From Herpetosiphon aurantiacus DSM 785 (GTDB lineage Bacteria; Chloroflexota; Chloroflexia; Chloroflexales; Herpetosiphonaceae): a stretch of 64,000 bases of DNA. Of the stretch, positions 25,737 through 34,546 are shown in pieces. The translations under genes and the position numbers were made by a program. Location of the stretch: the NCBI GenBank assembly GCA_000018565.1, contig CP000875.1:2495199-2559198 (forward strand), given 5' to 3'. Below the pieces are notes generated by a model that was not told the DNA's origin, made no database searches, and was given only the letters and a program-made list of their open reading frames with translations. Position 1 is the stretch's first letter, and each line of letters opens with the position of its first letter.

Positions 25737-27200
25737 TTAGGCCAATGCTGAATTTGGCGCAAGCCAATGGATTAATGCGCCAACGATCATGCAGGCCTGA
25801 CGAAAGCTCAATTCTCGAAAGCCAATTGGTTCAACTGGGCGACTGCTCACCAGCGTTTGGGTGTGCAAAATACCCTGACGTGGCGCAAATCGATGTATCC
25901 AGTAGGTCGATAGGATTGTCCGTTGGCGTTCGAGCCATCCTGCTACCTGCTGACTAATTGTTTGCTGATAGGTAGTTTGATCGCTGCTTGGCTCAAGCTG
26001 TTGCACCTGCTTGAACAACTCTGTTAGTGCCTCTGCATCGTGAGGATGCTGGTTGGTTGGACAAAGCGCGAAGATCACCGCAGGTAATAAGATCAGCAGC
26101 ATCGGATCAACTTCGTCAAATGCATCAATGATGCTTTGGCACAGTGTGCGATAGCTTTTGGTGGTTGATTTTTCGGCGATATAGCCATTGCGATAGGGTG
26201 GGTAGCCAGCCATATCCCGCGCACCCCAGTGGAAATGCGGATTGAATGGCCGACACATGGTTTGGCGCTCAACCGTGGTGTTGGGGTAATGGGTATGAAA
26301 GATTGCCGAGAAAATGCCTGCGAGCAAATGCGAACAGAGCGGCATCTGGTTTGGTAGTTGTTTGATATTGGCAAAAAAGCTCGCTGGCTCGGCTACTGCA
26401 AGCCATGGCAGCATACTCGCCTCGGCTAGGTCTGCTGCTGAGCTATAGAACATTGCCCCCATGCGATACCCCTGGGCTTCGCGTTGGATCGCAACCCGTT
26501 GCATTCTGCCATCAAGGCTGACCTGATGGCTTAAAATATCTTGAAAGGCCCGGCGTGTATTGGGTTGGATGGCTGCTTGTTCCAGTAAATGCTGGACAAT
26601 CGCTTTGGCTAGCTCGGCATGGTGCCAGACGCTTTGTGCTTCAAGCCGAAATTCAAATTGCTGAAATTGCTGCATCCGTTGCCAATGCAAGGTATTGAGC
26701 GGGATTTGCCCCCCATCAACACTCGTTTGAACAAATGGCGTAAAGAGCGGCTGCTCCCGTTGTCGTTCAACCAAGCCTTGTCCATCCCAGGTGTACAAGG
26801 GTAGCAGAGTCCGTTTGCCATGATCGATCAACGAACCAGGCAAGTAGACCCAATCCCCACGTTCTAAGGCCGCATCCTCAGTCTGATTAAAACAGTAAAT
26901 TAATGGGTATCCATAGCCTTGGCTACAAATCGCTTGATTAAAATCCATCATACCGGCTCGGCCATGGCCAATTTCTTCCCAATTGCCCATATGTCCCGTG
27001 CGGGGTGGCAGCAAGGTTGGTGAGTGCTGAATCAAATCCAGCACTTGTCCAACCGGAATATCGGTTAATCCAAGGTGCAGCCAATCGAATGCTTGTTGGC
27101 GGTCGGCAAAGCGATCAAGCGTGGGTTCAAGCCGATCGAATAGCCCTAAATGCGCTAAAATAGCGTCTGGTGTCAATTGTTCAGGTTGTTGAGCTGTCAT
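25737..27200 (-). CDS. Unrecognised 487-aa protein of the biosynthetic operon
   Basis: A soluble protein without signal peptide or clear membrane segment. I do not recognise its family with confidence; a DUF6025-like label is possible but unchecked. Visible features are an N-terminal helical part (HLGLFDRLEPTLDRFADRQQ), histidine- and aromatic-rich blocks such as PPRTGHMGNWEEIGHGRAGM and FNPHFHWGARDMAGYPPYRN, and a C-terminal ELSFRQACMIVGALIHWLAP. Conserved-looking histidines and acids hint at an enzyme, possibly metal-dependent. Its ATG overlaps the aconitase stop by 4 bases, so the two are coupled and probably act close together in the pathway. Confidence 0.75.
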   Translation of the reverse strand: MTAQQPEQLTPDAILAHLGLFDRLEPTLDRFADRQQAFDWLHLGLTDIPVGQVLDLIQHSPTLLPPRTGHMGNWEEIGHGRAGMMDFNQAICSQGYGYPLIYCFNQTEDAALERGDWVYLPGSLIDHGKRTLLPLYTWDGQGLVERQREQPLFTPFVQTSVDGGQIPLNTLHWQRMQQFQQFEFRLEAQSVWHHAELAKAIVQHLLEQAAIQPNTRRAFQDILSHQVSLDGRMQRVAIQREAQGYRMGAMFYSSAADLAEASMLPWLAVAEPASFFANIKQLPNQMPLCSHLLAGIFSAIFHTHYPNTTVERQTMCRPFNPHFHWGARDMAGYPPYRNGYIAEKSTTKSYRTLCQSIIDAFDEVDPMLLILLPAVIFALCPTNQHPHDAEALTELFKQVQQLEPSSDQTTYQQTISQQVAGWLERQRTILSTYWIHRFAPRQGILHTQTLVSSRPVEPIGFRELSFRQACMIVGALIHWLAPNSALA

Positions 27201-29884
27201 TGTTGATTCACCTGCTTTGCTTGAGGCAGCGCCAAACGTTGCACAACCTGTTGGAGAATGCCGCCAGCGTAGTAGGTTCGCAATTCACTCGGGTTATCAA
27301 TCCGAACGCGCATTGTCCATCGATTGACGTTGCCATCAGCGTCACTGGCCTCAACCACACATTCGCCCCCGGCTACAAGCGCATCTAAACCATAAATCGT
27401 ATAGAATTCAGCTCCATTTAATCCAAGGCTTTGCCATGGTTGCCCCGCCATAAATTCCAGCGGCAAAATACCCATACAGACCAAATTGGCCCGATGAATC
27501 CGCTCGAAACTTGCCGCCAACACTGCTTGAACACCAAGCAATTTGGGCGCTTTGGCAGCCCAATCACGCGATGAGCCTGAGCCATATTCGTTACCTGCCA
27601 GAATAATTAGCGGAGTGTTGGTCGTGGCATAGCGCATGGCCGTAGCATAGATCGTATCTTGCTGGCCGCTCGGCTGATGCAGACTAAAACCACCTTCAAT
27701 CCCCGCAAGTAGTTGATTTTTTAGCCGAGCGTTAGCAAACCCACCTCGTACCATTAATTCATGATTGCCGCGACGAGCGCCATAGGCATTAAAATCTGAT
27801 GGTGCAACGCCCTGCTCAAGCAAATAGCGCCCAGCTTCGCCCTTAGGATCAATTGCGCCACCAGGTGAAATATGGTCGGTGGTAATGCTATCGCCTAACA
27901 ACGCCAACACCCGCGCATCCTTAATGATGCTTGGTGATTGGTTGCTTTTGCCATGAATATAGTGCGGACGCTTAAGATAGGTTGATTGGGTTGCCCATGG
28001 ATAGAACAGCGTCTTTTCGATGGTAATCGCTTGCCATTCAGCGGGAATCACTGGTTGTTGATAGTGTTTGTGAAACATGCTTGGTTTAATCAGGTTGGCC
28101 AAAAGCGCTTGAATTGTTTGCTCCCTTGGCCAAATATCAGCCAAATAGACGGCTTGTCCATCACTGCCATAACCAAGCGGCTCAGTTTCGAGATCGATGT
28201 TCATGGTTCCAGCTAGGGCATAGGCAATCACTAATGGCGGTGAGGCCAGATAATTCAAGCGAATCGCTGGATGAATTCGACCTTCAAAGTTGCGATTGCC
28301 ACTCAATACGCCGCTGGCCATTAACCCCTGTTCAGCGACTGCTTGGCTCAGCTGTGGATGAATTGGCCCACTACTGCCCGAACAAGTCATACAGCCATAG
28401 CCTACAATCTGAAAGCCGAGGGTTTCCAAGGCTGGTAGCAACCCTGCTTCTTGCAGATAGGTGGTCACGACCCGTGAGCCTGGCGAAAGGCTGGTTTTGA
28501 CATAACGAGGAACGCGTAGCCCGCGTGCAACTGCCTGCTGCGCCAAAACGCCTGCTGCCAACATTACTGCAGGATTCGAAGTATTGGTGCATGAAGTGAT
28601 TGCCGCTAGCAGCAATGCCCCATGGTCTAAGCGATACGTTTGATCATCAAGCGCTACCGTAATCGGTTGCTGCTTTGGCTGCGTGGCTGCAACTACCGAA
28701 GCTGGCACAGCACGCAGGCTTAGGCGATCTTGGGGGCGGGCTGGTCCTGCAACACATGCTTCAACCGTCGCAAGATCAAACTGGATCAGTTTGGCAAACT
28801 GGGGCAATTGGGCATTAGGTTGGCGAAAAAGCCCTTGAAATTGATAATAGGCTTCGACCTGTTGGATCAACTCGGCTGAACGACCCGTCGTTTGGAGATA
28901 GCGAATCGTTTCTGCATCAACTGGGAAGTAGCCGCAGGTGGCTCCATATTCAGGAGCCATATTGGCAATCGTGGCACGTTCGGCAATACTAAGCTGATTA
29001 ACCCCAGTGCCACAAAATTCGACAAACTGTTCAACTACGCCCGCTTGACGCAAGCGTTGGGTGAGGCTTAACACCAAGTCGGTTGTCGTCACACCTGGAC
29101 GTAGTGAGCCAGTTAATTCAACCCCAACGACGCTGGGCAAGGTCAGCATAAGTGGGTAACCAAGCATAACCGCTTCGGCCTCGATGCCACCCACGCCCCA
29201 ACCAAGTACCCCTAAACCATTAATCATCGTGGTATGGCTATCAGTTCCACAGACACTATCAGGCAACATGAGTTCACCAGTGGCCGTTACCTGGGTTTGG
29301 ACAACGGTTGCGAGGTGTTCAAGATTAATTTGGTGAACAATGCCGCTACCAGGTGGAAAGACCCGCACATGTTTAAACGCGGCTTCGGACCAACGTAATA
29401 AGTGATAGCGCTCTTGGTTGCGTTCAAACTCGTAGCGTGTGTTGATGGCGAATGCATTTGGCACACCAGCCACATCAACAATAATCGAGTGGTCTACCAC
29501 GACATCTGTTGGGACAACGGGATTGACCAAGCTTGGGTCGCCGCCAGCCTCAGCTACGGCCTCGCGAATTGCCGCTAAATCTACAAATACCGGAACTCCT
29601 GTAAAATCTTGCAACAGTACCCTGGCTGGCAGATAAGGAATAACCACTTTTGGCTGTGCAATGTCGGGCTGCTGGAGTTGGTTAATCAATGCTTCGATCG
29701 CTGCGAGATCGCTCAACCCGCGTCCAAAGGCGCGTAATTGCGCTTCAAGCAAAAGTCGGAGCGAAAATGGCAGCGTTTCAAGTTCAAGCTGATAGCTACT
29801 TGCGAGTGCTTGAATTGACCAGACGCGATAGGTTTGGCCTGCACACTCCAATGAACGTTGGAATGCTGGATTCACTGTTTGCAT
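27197..29884 (-). CDS. Aconitase-family hydratase (AcnA-like)
   Basis: An 895-residue [4Fe-4S] hydro-lyase, full length for AcnA. It has DFTGVPVFVDLAAIREAVAE, the cluster cysteines in SCTNTSNPAVM and GYGCMTCSGSSGPIHP, LSGNRNFEGRIHP, GDSITTDHISPGG and EYGSGSSRDWAAKAPKLLGV of the swivel domain. Aconitase moves the hydroxyl of citrate to give isocitrate. Here it sits between an adenylation gene and an unknown gene, with the citrate synthase gene two genes upstream, so it most likely isomerises a citrate analogue; paralogues do this in phosphinothricin and FR-900098 synthesis (established). The possibility that it is the housekeeping enzyme remains. The start overlaps the adenylation stop (TAATG). 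Confidence 0.93.
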   Translation of the reverse strand: MQTVNPAFQRSLECAGQTYRVWSIQALASSYQLELETLPFSLRLLLEAQLRAFGRGLSDLAAIEALINQLQQPDIAQPKVVIPYLPARVLLQDFTGVPVFVDLAAIREAVAEAGGDPSLVNPVVPTDVVVDHSIIVDVAGVPNAFAINTRYEFERNQERYHLLRWSEAAFKHVRVFPPGSGIVHQINLEHLATVVQTQVTATGELMLPDSVCGTDSHTTMINGLGVLGWGVGGIEAEAVMLGYPLMLTLPSVVGVELTGSLRPGVTTTDLVLSLTQRLRQAGVVEQFVEFCGTGVNQLSIAERATIANMAPEYGATCGYFPVDAETIRYLQTTGRSAELIQQVEAYYQFQGLFRQPNAQLPQFAKLIQFDLATVEACVAGPARPQDRLSLRAVPASVVAATQPKQQPITVALDDQTYRLDHGALLLAAITSCTNTSNPAVMLAAGVLAQQAVARGLRVPRYVKTSLSPGSRVVTTYLQEAGLLPALETLGFQIVGYGCMTCSGSSGPIHPQLSQAVAEQGLMASGVLSGNRNFEGRIHPAIRLNYLASPPLVIAYALAGTMNIDLETEPLGYGSDGQAVYLADIWPREQTIQALLANLIKPSMFHKHYQQPVIPAEWQAITIEKTLFYPWATQSTYLKRPHYIHGKSNQSPSIIKDARVLALLGDSITTDHISPGGAIDPKGEAGRYLLEQGVAPSDFNAYGARRGNHELMVRGGFANARLKNQLLAGIEGGFSLHQPSGQQDTIYATAMRYATTNTPLIILAGNEYGSGSSRDWAAKAPKLLGVQAVLAASFERIHRANLVCMGILPLEFMAGQPWQSLGLNGAEFYTIYGLDALVAGGECVVEASDADGNVNRWTMRVRIDNPSELRTYYAGGILQQVVQRLALPQAKQVNQQ

Positions 29885-31536
29885 TAGGCCGTTCCTTCAC
29901 CTGCTAAGTGGCGAGCCAAGGCCAACCGATCAATTTTGCCATTGGCATTCAGCGGCATGGTTTCAAGCTGATAGATGGTGCGCGGCAGCATATAGCTTGG
30001 GAGCAATGGCTGAACCGCCTGTTGCAGATCACTGACTGCAATGCTTGGCGCAATTACAAACGCGACAATTCCGCTCGCCGAACCGTTTTCAAGCGGCCAG
30101 CCCAGTGCAACCGCAGCAACTACGCCTGGTTGGAGTAATAACGCCCCTTCAATCTCGCTTAATTCCACCCGGTAGCCATGGACTTTAATTTGTTGATCGC
30201 TGCGCCCAAGGTAAATCATGCTGCCATTGGTGCGGCATACAACCCGATCACCGGTGCGGTAGTAGCCGAGTTCCTCGCCATTAAGCTGTTTGCTGCGCAG
30301 AAACCGTTGCTCCGTGAGGCTTGGGTTGTGCCAATAGCCTTGGAAGGTTTGTGGGCCAGCAACACACAATTCGCCTTCTGTACCTGCTGGTACAGGATTA
30401 TCGTTTGCGTCAACCACCACCGCGGTTAAACCTGGGTAGAGTTTACCAATTGGGACCACTTCATTCAAACATTCAGCAGGCGAGGTGAGGGAATTCCAGC
30501 GATACACTGCACAGGCGATTGTTAATTCGGTTGGACCATAGAGATTGTCGATTATTGAGTTGGGCGCAGCAAGTTGCCAAGCCTCAGCGGTAGCTTTGGG
30601 CAACGCTTCGCCACAAAAAAGGCTTAAGCGTAAGTTGGGCAAGCTATTGGGCTTGAGTAGTTTTTGTTTGCGCAGTAACGCGGCAACTGATGGTACCGAA
30701 AACCAAATCGTAATTCCCTGCTCTTCAATTAAGCGAAAAGGTGAGAGCAATTGGATCGGTTGGATAACACAGACCGCCGCACCATGATTCCAAGCCATAA
30801 AAAGATCAAAGATGGCCAGATCAAAGGTTTGATCAAAGGTCTGGCTCAGCCGATCAGCAGGCGTAATCTGATATCGTGCTTGATTTACCTTGAGAAAGTG
30901 TGCGACATTGGCATGACTAATTGGTACGCCTTTGGGGTTGCCGGTGCTACCCGAAGTGAATAACAGATAGGCAATTGCCTCAGGCGGCACAGTAACTGGT
31001 TCATGATCAGTCGGTAGCTCAGCAAGCTCGGCTTGAGTATAGATCATTGTATCAAGCAGCGGCGCACGCAAACAATCAGGCAAGAGGACACATGGCGGTA
31101 GTACTGGCAGCGAATCGGCCAATTGCAAAAATTGGTCATACGATTGGTGATCGACAATAATCGCATCAAGCTCTGCTTGCTCGATCATCGCTTGGGTCCG
31201 TTGAAGTGGAAAGTTGTAGTTCAGCGGCACAAAGGTTGCGCCAGCCAATAAGCTTGCCAAAATCCCGATGTAGGCTGCTTCACTACGATAGGCAAAAATA
31301 CCAACACGATGCAGCGGTTTGGTTGATTGGCGAAGCGCGAAAGCCCAGCGTTGGGCAACTGTATATAATTTGACATAATCATACTGTTTATTACCAATCG
31401 TTAAAGCGATGTTATTTGGATAGCGCTGGACGCTCTGTAGAAAACCGCTGTGCAATTGGCTGGTTGCGTGTGCTTGGTTTGGCTCGCTTTGGCATGGAGG
31501 CACAACTTCAAGCATCTGGTTAAACTCAATCATCAT
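29884..31536 (-). CDS. Stand-alone NRPS-type adenylation enzyme
   Basis: A 550-residue enzyme that activates a carboxylic acid with ATP and passes it to a carrier thiol. Core motifs: LLFTSGSTGNPKGVPISH (A3), FDLAIFDLFMAWNHGA (A4), NLYGPTELTIACAVYRW (A5), GELCVAGPQTFQGY, YRTGDRVV (A7), YLGRSDQQIKVHGYRVELSE (A8) and NANGKIDRLAL (A10 lysine). The aspartate that binds an alpha-amino group is present (FDLA), so an amino acid is a likely substrate. Aligning by eye to GrsA gives pocket residues D-L-F-F-L-C-L-I-A-K, which I cannot match to a known residue. It has no carrier domain of its own; the only one nearby is fused to citrate synthase in the gene just upstream, 38 bases away. Confidence 0.93.
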   Translation of the reverse strand: MMIEFNQMLEVVPPCQSEPNQAHATSQLHSGFLQSVQRYPNNIALTIGNKQYDYVKLYTVAQRWAFALRQSTKPLHRVGIFAYRSEAAYIGILASLLAGATFVPLNYNFPLQRTQAMIEQAELDAIIVDHQSYDQFLQLADSLPVLPPCVLLPDCLRAPLLDTMIYTQAELAELPTDHEPVTVPPEAIAYLLFTSGSTGNPKGVPISHANVAHFLKVNQARYQITPADRLSQTFDQTFDLAIFDLFMAWNHGAAVCVIQPIQLLSPFRLIEEQGITIWFSVPSVAALLRKQKLLKPNSLPNLRLSLFCGEALPKATAEAWQLAAPNSIIDNLYGPTELTIACAVYRWNSLTSPAECLNEVVPIGKLYPGLTAVVVDANDNPVPAGTEGELCVAGPQTFQGYWHNPSLTEQRFLRSKQLNGEELGYYRTGDRVVCRTNGSMIYLGRSDQQIKVHGYRVELSEIEGALLLQPGVVAAVALGWPLENGSASGIVAFVIAPSIAVSDLQQAVQPLLPSYMLPRTIYQLETMPLNANGKIDRLALARHLAGEGTA

Positions 31537-31574
31537 CTATTCTCCAATAAGGCGTTAGGCGTGTTATAGACTTG

Positions 31575-32996
31575 TTATTGACGTTGGCTCAATGCTGGAT
31601 AGGGCTGATCAATTGGCCCAACATAGGCAAGCAATGGGCGAATCAAAATATTGTTGGCATATTGCTCTTGAATTTGGGCCAACCAGCCCACGGTTCGGCC
31701 AACAATAAATGCTGGAACAAACAGATCGTAGGGAATACCCAAAAGGTGATAAATAACACTGGCATAAAAATCAACATTCACATCGATTCCTTTGGCCATA
31801 TAGGGACGCATTGCTTGAACAACCGCTTCAAGAATCGCGTAATAGTTGTTATCGCTTTGTGCGCTCAAGGCCTGCGCTGCTTTGCGTAAATGACGTGCTC
31901 GTGGATCTTCGGTTTGATAGACCCGATGCCCAAAACCCATCACTGGCTGATTGTTGGCTTGTAAGTTGGCTACATAATCGGCAGCTCGCTCAGGAGTACC
32001 GATCGCTTGAATCATGGCAATGACCTGTTCGATGGCCCCGCCATGGAGTGGGCCTGCAAAGGCGGCAATTGCAGCAGTGAGCGCTGCATACCAGTCTGAG
32101 CGTGTTCCTGCGACAACTCGGGCTGCAAAGGTTGAAGCATTGGCACTATGATCAGCATGCAGAATCAGAATCTGATTCACGATCTGCTGAGCCTGTTGGC
32201 TCGGAATGGTTCCTTGGAGCATGTAGAGAAAATTAGCAGCATGATCAAGCGTTGGGTTGGGCTGGATTGGTGTTTTTCCTTGGCGAATCGCATGATGAGC
32301 TGCAATCAAGCAGGGCATTTGTGCAATCAGTCGAATAGACCGAGCTTTGGTTGCAGTAACTGATCCATCAAGGCGCTCAGCATCGAACGTGGCAAGCGCC
32401 GAAAGGCAGGTGCGCAAAACTTCGGTGGGATGGCCATCTTTTAGGAGCTGAATCAACTCCAAAATCGTTGCTGGTATCTCTCGTGCTGCCACCAACTGGT
32501 GCTTAAATTGATCCAACTCAGTGGTTGTTGGCAATTGCCCATTCAATAATAAAAAGGCTGTTTCCTCAAACGTCGTTTGCTCAACCAAATCATGAATGCT
32601 ATAGCCGCGATATTGCAAGCGGCCTTGTTTGCCATCGATCAACGTGATCTGGCTCTGATCGAAGGTTACTCCTGCAAGGCCACGATAGACCACACCACCG
32701 TCAGTTTGAGTTTCAATCCCTGCTGTGTGGGTTGATGTCGGCTGAAGCGTCCCCTGCATATAGGCCTTAATTTGGGCAACAGAACTAAGTGTAACAATGG
32801 TATCAGGTTCGATTGTCACTCCATAGGTTGTTTCTAATGCCAACATCAAGTTAATATGCGCCAATGAATCCCATTGCATAATTGAACGGTAGCTAAGTTG
32901 ATCGGTTACCATATATTCTGGAATTTGCAGCACCTGAGCAATCAGATTGGTTATATCTGAAATTTGATTATTGGTGATTTTTTGTGGATTGACCAT
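31575..32996 (-). CDS. Acyl carrier domain fused to citrate synthase
   Basis: A 473-residue fusion. Residues about 5-80 are a carrier domain with phosphopantetheine serine at 44 (IMQWDSLAHINLMLALE). After a short linker rich in threonine, residues about 90-473 are a complete citrate synthase. Catalytic residues are in place: histidine about 321 in AGPLHGGA, histidine about 357 in GFGHRVY and aspartate about 409 in NVDFYAS, plus DPRARHLRKAA. Citrate synthase condenses acetyl-CoA with oxaloacetate; here the acyl donor or a product may be carrier-bound instead. The adenylation gene directly downstream would load the carrier. I chose the ATG at 32996 (AGGAG 12 bases before) over one 45 bases upstream. 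It is first in the operon. I know of no characterised enzyme with this layout. Confidence 0.9.
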   Translation of the reverse strand: MVNPQKITNNQISDITNLIAQVLQIPEYMVTDQLSYRSIMQWDSLAHINLMLALETTYGVTIEPDTIVTLSSVAQIKAYMQGTLQPTSTHTAGIETQTDGGVVYRGLAGVTFDQSQITLIDGKQGRLQYRGYSIHDLVEQTTFEETAFLLLNGQLPTTTELDQFKHQLVAAREIPATILELIQLLKDGHPTEVLRTCLSALATFDAERLDGSVTATKARSIRLIAQMPCLIAAHHAIRQGKTPIQPNPTLDHAANFLYMLQGTIPSQQAQQIVNQILILHADHSANASTFAARVVAGTRSDWYAALTAAIAAFAGPLHGGAIEQVIAMIQAIGTPERAADYVANLQANNQPVMGFGHRVYQTEDPRARHLRKAAQALSAQSDNNYYAILEAVVQAMRPYMAKGIDVNVDFYASVIYHLLGIPYDLFVPAFIVGRTVGWLAQIQEQYANNILIRPLLAYVGPIDQPYPALSQRQ

Positions 32997-32999
32997 AGA

Positions 33000-33352
33000 A
33001 CGTTTAAACTCCTGATTCTCAATTCTTAACTGAAGGCACAACGATATAGATACATACTTAAATCAATATTATATGATTAAGTGTGTATATAAACTATTAA
33101 ATTATTTGCTTTAGTAATAATTGATATTGTTGCAGCAGAAATGGAGGTAGATAGGCAACATTATTATTTTAAGCCGAAGTTTTAATTCCCTCAAGCACGG
33201 TTGTGTAGTATACGCGCATGATTATCGTATGTCAATACGAAAAAAGGCTGATGAAAATGAGAGTTTTATCATTCACATTTAACCTTTCCCAATCGCAAAA
33301 CTAGGCTACACTAGACCAATACTAATCATTTGATTAAAGGTTTAAACCCGCT
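33000..33352. promoter_or_regulatory. AT-rich divergent intergenic region
   Basis: About 350 bases, clearly richer in A and T than the flanking genes, between the first gene of the operon (minus) and the PhzF-like gene (plus). It must hold both promoters. No single -35/-10 pair stands out by eye and no terminator or riboswitch is evident. Confidence 0.5.
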
Positions 33353-34255
33353 ATGAAACAGGTTAACGTGTATCAAGTTGATGCCTTCACTCAGCATAAA
33401 TTTCGCGGAAATCCTGCTGGGGTTGTGACACATGCTGATGATCTGAGCACCCACGAGATGCAACAACTGGCCCGCGAACTGAATAACTCCGAAACGGTCT
33501 TTTTGCTTGCGCCGACTGATTCAAGTCATGCGGTCTGGCTACGATTTTTTACCCCTACCGTCGAAGTTCCATTGTGTGGTCATGCGACGATTGCGGCTCA
33601 CTATGTGCGTGCCCATGAGCTGCAATTAGGCTCATGCCAACTCCGACATAAAACTGGAGCCGGGATACTGCCAATTGAAGTTATCCAAGCCAATAATGAT
33701 TATCAAATTATTATGACTCAAGCTGCAATTGAGTTTGGCCCGATCATTGATGGACAATCCAAACAGGCTTTACTTGATGCGCTTGGTCTGACTATTCACG
33801 ACCTGCATTACGCATGCCCGATTCAAATAGTCTCAACGGGGCATTCCAAAGTATTAATTGGGATTAACCAGCGCACAAAGCTTGATCAACTGCGCCCGAA
33901 TCTTGCAGCCCTTACCCTGCTGAGTAAACAAATTGGCTGCAATGGCTATTTTGTCTATACATTAGACTCTGATGATCCGGCGATTCTTTCCTATGGGCGG
34001 ATGTTTTCACCAGCGATTGGGATCAATGAAGATCCGGTTACGGGGAATGCAAATGGGCCACTCGGAGCCTACTTAGTGCATCATCGATTGGTTGCCCACA
34101 ACGGAATCCATTTGCGGTTTACTGCATGTCAAGGTGTTGCGATTGGGAGGACTGGGTATATTGAGGTTCAGGTGTTGATTGAAGCTGATGAGCCTGTTTT
34201 GGTTAAAGTTGGGGGTCATGCAGTGATTGTTTTTCAAACGAGCATTCAGTTGTAA
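33353..34255 (+). CDS. PhzF-family isomerase-like protein
   Basis: A 300-residue protein of the diaminopimelate-epimerase fold. It opens VYQVDAFTQHKFRGNPAGVV and has the acid/base glutamate in ARELNNSETVFLL, RFFTPTVEVPLCGHATIAAH and the mirrored second-half GINEDPVTGNANGPLGAYL. PhzF of phenazine synthesis catalyses a 1,5-hydrogen shift; most relatives have unknown substrates. It is divergent from the biosynthetic operon and may act in it or stand alone. The ribosome site is weak (AAAGG about 13 bases before the ATG). Confidence 0.9.
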   Translation: MKQVNVYQVDAFTQHKFRGNPAGVVTHADDLSTHEMQQLARELNNSETVFLLAPTDSSHAVWLRFFTPTVEVPLCGHATIAAHYVRAHELQLGSCQLRHKTGAGILPIEVIQANNDYQIIMTQAAIEFGPIIDGQSKQALLDALGLTIHDLHYACPIQIVSTGHSKVLIGINQRTKLDQLRPNLAALTLLSKQIGCNGYFVYTLDSDDPAILSYGRMFSPAIGINEDPVTGNANGPLGAYLVHHRLVAHNGIHLRFTACQGVAIGRTGYIEVQVLIEADEPVLVKVGGHAVIVFQTSIQL

Positions 34256-34355
34256 TATTTGCTGCCGTTAGGAAAAAATAATCGCATGGCCACAGGCAAT
34301 AGGCGGGATGACCAGTTTTAGGGCGTTGGATTATACTGATCAGACTCGTCCTGGC

Positions 34356-34423
34356 CATTTGCACTCAACGCTGAATTTGGTAGCATGCTGCTAGTTCATT
34401 GGTTTTGGATAGATGGAGCATAC
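34356..34423 (+). repeat. Second copy of the hisD leader segment
   Basis: 68 bases matching 7353-7414 with two substitutions and a 6-base insertion (TTTTGG). It still carries the ribosome-site sequence GATGGAGCATAC, but the hisD ATG is absent: a different sequence starts exactly where the coding region should begin. It lies between PhzF and the recombinase, close to its putative sites. Confidence 0.85.
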
Positions 34424-34546
34424 CCTATCCTGATGTCAGATTCCGCACAATCCAGTGTCAGAGTAGGGTTATTTTTGCCATTTCTTGACGAATGCTCACA
34501 ATGGTCTTAAACTCTATCCTGACAGTACATCCGCGAGGAGACCATC

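Noticed and set aside
27197-29884. Aconitase and citrate synthase taken as ordinary citrate-cycle genes
   Set aside because: The carrier fusion, overlap with an adenylation gene and placement among peptide ligases argue for a dedicated pathway, although the aconitase alone could serve both.
15112-33000. Phosphonate or phosphinate pathway
   Set aside because: The citrate synthase and aconitase homologues suggested it, but no PEP mutase, phosphonopyruvate decarboxylase or related gene is visible in the window.
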